A stretch of 64,000 bases of DNA, from assembly GCA_963965975.1 (NCBI GenBank), contig OZ014414.1, forward strand, positions 1,959,501-2,023,500, in the 5' to 3' direction. Source of the stretch: Xestospongia bergquistia. Taxonomy: Eukaryota > Porifera > Demospongiae > Haplosclerida > Petrosiidae. Below are positions 60,537-64,000 of this stretch, piece after piece. The position numbers and the translations under genes are program-made. A model generated the notes under the pieces. It was not told the origin of the DNA. It worked only from the letters and a program-made list of their open reading frames with translations, and did no database searches. The number at the start of each line of letters is the position of its first letter. Position 1 is the stretch's first letter.

Positions 60537-63500
60537 TCTCTCTCTAGTGACATAGAATTCTCAGTAGCTCTCCAGTATACACCTAACAATACCTATAATT
60601 GTTCACCATTGAATGTACCAAATGAAGGTGTTCTCATTAAAGCATTAATTGACAATACTACAGTTGTTCCACTTCATTTCTATTATGTAAATGGAACAGA
60701 AGATAATTACTGTAAGAAACATATTCCCACAGTGTCCTTTATTAACTCATCATTCCTTAATTTAACATATAATACTACTGCATATAATACTAATACATAT
60801 GCTAAATATACTACATATACTGTCCCATTTACTAACTCATCAGCTGTTGGACCATATCTTTATAACATTACCATTGACAATGATCTACTGTTAAATCAAA
60901 CATTACGTTTTGCATGGAATCAGACATACAAAGCAAAAGGGGCTAATTGTGATGTGTGGGCGTTAGACAACATCAGTATATCTCTACAACACAATGGATG
61001 TTATCGACAAATATATCAACAAGATTTCAATAATAAGGAAAATCCTGGATGGGATCTTATTAACTCAACTATCTCATTTAACTCTAGTCAATGTGATAGT
61101 TCAAGTGGTTGTCTTTATTTTACTGGTGGTCCCGACTACAGAGGAGTAGCAAGTCGTCAAGCAACATCCCCGATGTTAGATCTTCAAGTTATTACACCTG
61201 TTACTATACCATCTTCACCTACTACTTATAAAGAGTATATATGCGATACTGATGAAAATATAATGTTAGTAATATCTTCATATATCAATAAATAGAATGT
61301 ATTTCTTTCTTCTCAGAATTATAAGTTTCTTACTTCAATTAAGTCAATTCATCGGACCTGGTCCATGTAACGATATCTCACCTAATACTATCCTTCTCTC
61401 TCTACATACTGAAGATATCTCATCACCTTTGGCATTTTTTGTACAAATGGGCAACAAATACTGGCCTTACTTTGATGGTAGTAGTTTATATAATGTTCCA
61501 ATATACTTTCCTAGTAGTACTCAGAATACATTAATTACAACATGTCTTAATAATAATATCAGTCAATTCTCATTGAGTTGGATACAAGAGAACTATACTA
61601 TTAATAAAGATATCTGGAGTCTTAGTCAAGTCAATATAACATTGAAACAATATGAGTTATGTTATAAAAATGAGTGAGTAGTAATTCTTTATATTATATT
61701 CTAATAATACCTTGTAGATCTTGGAGTCTTTATAATGAGAATATATCACAATCATTTTATACTAATAGCAGTACTTTGATGTTTTATGATGGAAATGGGA
61801 CATTACCACGTAGTGCTAATCTTTCTTTCTCCTATCATTGTGACATATCATCACCTGCTGTACCAACATCTACTATTGAACCCTCAGTAACAAGTATAAC
61901 CAGTATGACCAGCACTGATCTTATATCTACACCATTTCCAAGACCTATTAGTTGTTCTGCTGATGGTATATGGCCAGTGACACAACCAGGTCATAATATC
62001 ACTGGTTTTTACTGTTATAAAGGAACTGTTAATGGTAAATGATAACTTCTCCTTACATTATAATCCTCTTAAAAAGGTACGAGACTATGTAAACAAGATG
62101 GAAAATGGGATGATAATATTTATTGTTTTACTAGTAAACAATTTAATACTGTATTATCAAAGGTAGCACTAATATAATTTGTAACATTATCTTTCACTCT
62201 ATTATATACACAGATCAATAGTTCTTCTGTAATGGCTTTGGAAATTTTAAGTGAAAATAATGAAGAGATAGCAGTTGATCAAACCATTTTCTTATTGTCT
62301 ACTATTGTTAATTATCAATTAAACCAGTCACCAGAACCTGTTTCAATTAATTTCACTAAGGTATGTATAATAAAATGTAATGAATTACAATTTATAATAT
62401 TATTATAGTATTTTAATAATGTTATTAATGATATACTGACAAACAAGACCATTCCTAATAATGAGGTTAATTTATAATTGATTACTGGATAATTACATTA
62501 ATAACTACAGGATAAGAGGCGATCTATTGGTAGTCAACTCCTCCTAACATTAGATATATTTGCACTATATCTTTATAATACTACAGGACTACAAATGATA
62601 GGAGATAATATTGGTAGGTATATATAAATTAGTTGGTTACTTTATGTCTCTCTTGTATATATATATAAAAAATTGTGACCTGATTTTCAAAAAGGGTCCA
62701 CTTCTGTCAAATCATTTCTGACCTTATTTGTGACAAAACCCACTTTTAAAACATATGAGGAAACAGAACATACATATAGAATAGTTATGCATACATAGAA
62801 AGCTGTTGTTTTTTTTTAACAGTGATCTTTTCACAAATCAAATCACATATATATGCACATATATTAATCGTATACTTTGTCTCTTTTGTATATATAGCAT
62901 TTATTGTTAAAGATATTACAACTATAACTGGTCCAATTCAAGCAATATCTCTTAATAATAATTCTATTACATTACCTCCTGATATATTTGATAATCTACC
63001 AGTTAAAATTGCATCATTTTATTACCAAAACTTATCAAGATGGTTACCTCCTGATCATCCTAACAAATCAATCATATCTCCAATTCTCTCCTCTACTAAT
63101 TGTACAGACTGCTCTATAACAGATCTGACTACACCTGTTAATATTGTGTTTAACTTGTCTAAACAACAGGTATAGCAAAACATACTTAATAATTGTCATA
63201 GCAATGTTATGTCTCTCCCTCTACACAGATATCAAGTACTGATAATTTATCTTGTGTATATTGGACATTTAAATTGTACATAGTATACTAAATATATAAT
63301 GAGTTTATTATATCTCCTATTAGATCTGATATAACATTACCAAGTGGTGAGTGGAATACTAATGGGTGTGGTCTTATTGGTCAAGAACGTTCAACAGTGA
63401 CATGTCAATGTGATCATTTAACTCACTTTGCTATTCTACTTAGTCCAGGATTACAAGTACATTAGTCTGTCTGTATATCTGTATATATAACTGTCGATTT

Positions 63501-64000
63501 TATAGGTTAGTGACAAAGATCATAAGATCCTTCAAACTATAGGTGTTGTGTTATTACCTATCTCTCTGATATATATGTTACTGACGATATTGATCTATCT
63601 TTGTATGAGGTAAGTCACACACACATATATATCACTGATAATGTATATGTCTATAGATCACTGTGGAATATGAGCAACTATATTCATGTTATGTTATGTA
63701 GTAATTTATTTATAGCACAACTCTTGTTTGTTGTGGGTATTGAACAAACCAAGTATTGGGTATGTGGTCATGTGACTCTCATGTGATTATTATTGGTGTG
63801 TATTATTTAGTTTGTATGTTCAACAATAGCTGTAGTATTGCAGTACATGTTTCTAGTGACATTTATGTGGATGTTAATGGAGGGTGTGGTCTTATACTTT
63901 GCTCTGGTTAGAGTCTTTGTCACACATCCTAAGCAATACATAATGAGTTTTACACTACTGAGTTATGGTCTGTTAAGTATTTCATTGAGATATTAATTAT
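60348..64000 (+). CDS. Adhesion GPCR with reelin-type repeats, copy F (cut by window end)
   Basis: Exons 1-13 seen: 60348-60418, 60548-61264, 61317-61673, 61718-62034, 62077-62162, 62214-62360, 62511-62613, 62898-63169, 63229-63275, 63324-63456, 63506-63609, 63657-63759, 63811-63967; the remainder lies beyond the window. The frame is open throughout. Signal peptide, reelin-like repeats, stalk, HRM (W-P, YCYKG, KQDGKW), GAIN, GPS with CQCDHLTHF, and TM1-3 are present. Splice sites show mild drift (donor GTACGT after exon 1, GTTAGT after exon 2, acceptor AAAAAG before exon 5), which could reduce splicing but keep GT-AG. Intron 7 contains a MITE-like insertion. Confidence 0.8.
60448..60547 (+). 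repeat. CT microsatellite in intron 1 of copy F
   Basis: CTGTCT units followed by pure CT up to the exon 2 acceptor at 60547. The equivalent tract in copy E (52763-52783) is only about 20 bp. Confidence 0.9.
62655..62845. mobile_element. MITE-like insertion in intron 7 of copy F
   Basis: About 200 bp extra relative to copies B and D, beginning ATTGTGACCTGATTTTCAAAAA and ending near CACAAATCAAATCAC (imperfectly inverted). Related at its left end to the insertion at 54672. Confidence 0.5.

Noticed and set aside
1-64000. CRISPR arrays, tRNA or rRNA genes
   Set aside because: No regularly spaced short direct repeats with unique spacers, and no cloverleaf or rRNA-like sequence noticed on either strand. 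The tandem repeats found are minisatellites or microsatellites.

Overview
This window reads as intron-rich animal DNA, and a demosponge is the likeliest source. The base composition is strongly AT-rich. Introns are compact (many 49-150 bp, GT-AG), genes sit in tandem families, and the receptors are metazoan (adhesion GPCRs). No bacterial operons, tRNA, rRNA or CRISPR were seen. The sponge assignment is inference.

Left part (1-18.1 kb): a cluster of small single-exon secreted genes on the minus strand. Three intact copies (575-1258, 3321-3998, 13733-14416) encode about 225-aa proteins with a signal peptide and one DNRLRE/CBM96-like beta-sandwich domain. Each has a conserved TATA-like box; in two copies it lies exactly 93 bp from the ATG. 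Three decayed relatives (about 6.67, 11.95 and 17.73 kb) lie between them. The spacers consist of diverged copies of one repeat module, partly inverted. The interval 8.6-11.4 kb holds unrelated debris: a receptor exon relic, a decayed coiled-coil gene behind a CpG-rich patch, a hAT transposase tail, and a perfect 56-bp palindrome.

Right part (18-64 kb): a plus-strand tandem array of adhesion GPCR genes. I reconstructed the 20-exon structure by joining exons at GT-AG borders. Copies A, B and D stay in frame throughout (1091, 1098 and 1118 aa), and copy F is intact to the window edge. Predicted order: signal peptide, reelin-type sub-repeats, Ser/Thr-rich stalk, hormone-receptor (HRM) domain, GAIN domain with a complete GPS, seven TM helices, cytoplasmic tail. 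In A and B the tail ends in -LVM, a possible class II PDZ ligand. Copy C (two frameshifts, 3' truncation), copy E (lost start, deletion of exons 3-9) and several fragments between 54.5 and 59.7 kb are pseudogenes. Intron 1 of every copy carries a CT microsatellite that forms the polypyrimidine tract of exon 2.

Mobile elements have repeatedly landed at the receptor 5' ends. A roughly 470-bp hAT-like element with 8-bp target duplications occurs at four places. A second hAT-like element, itself interrupted by a very young Ty3/gypsy element with identical LTRs and an intact gag-protease-integrase ORF lacking reverse transcriptase, sits about 50 bp upstream of the copy D start codon. A mariner-like MITE lies in intron 7 of copy A. 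Overall the locus shows birth-and-death evolution of a putative chemosensory or adhesion receptor family, with intact copies, recent duplications and fresh pseudogenes side by side.
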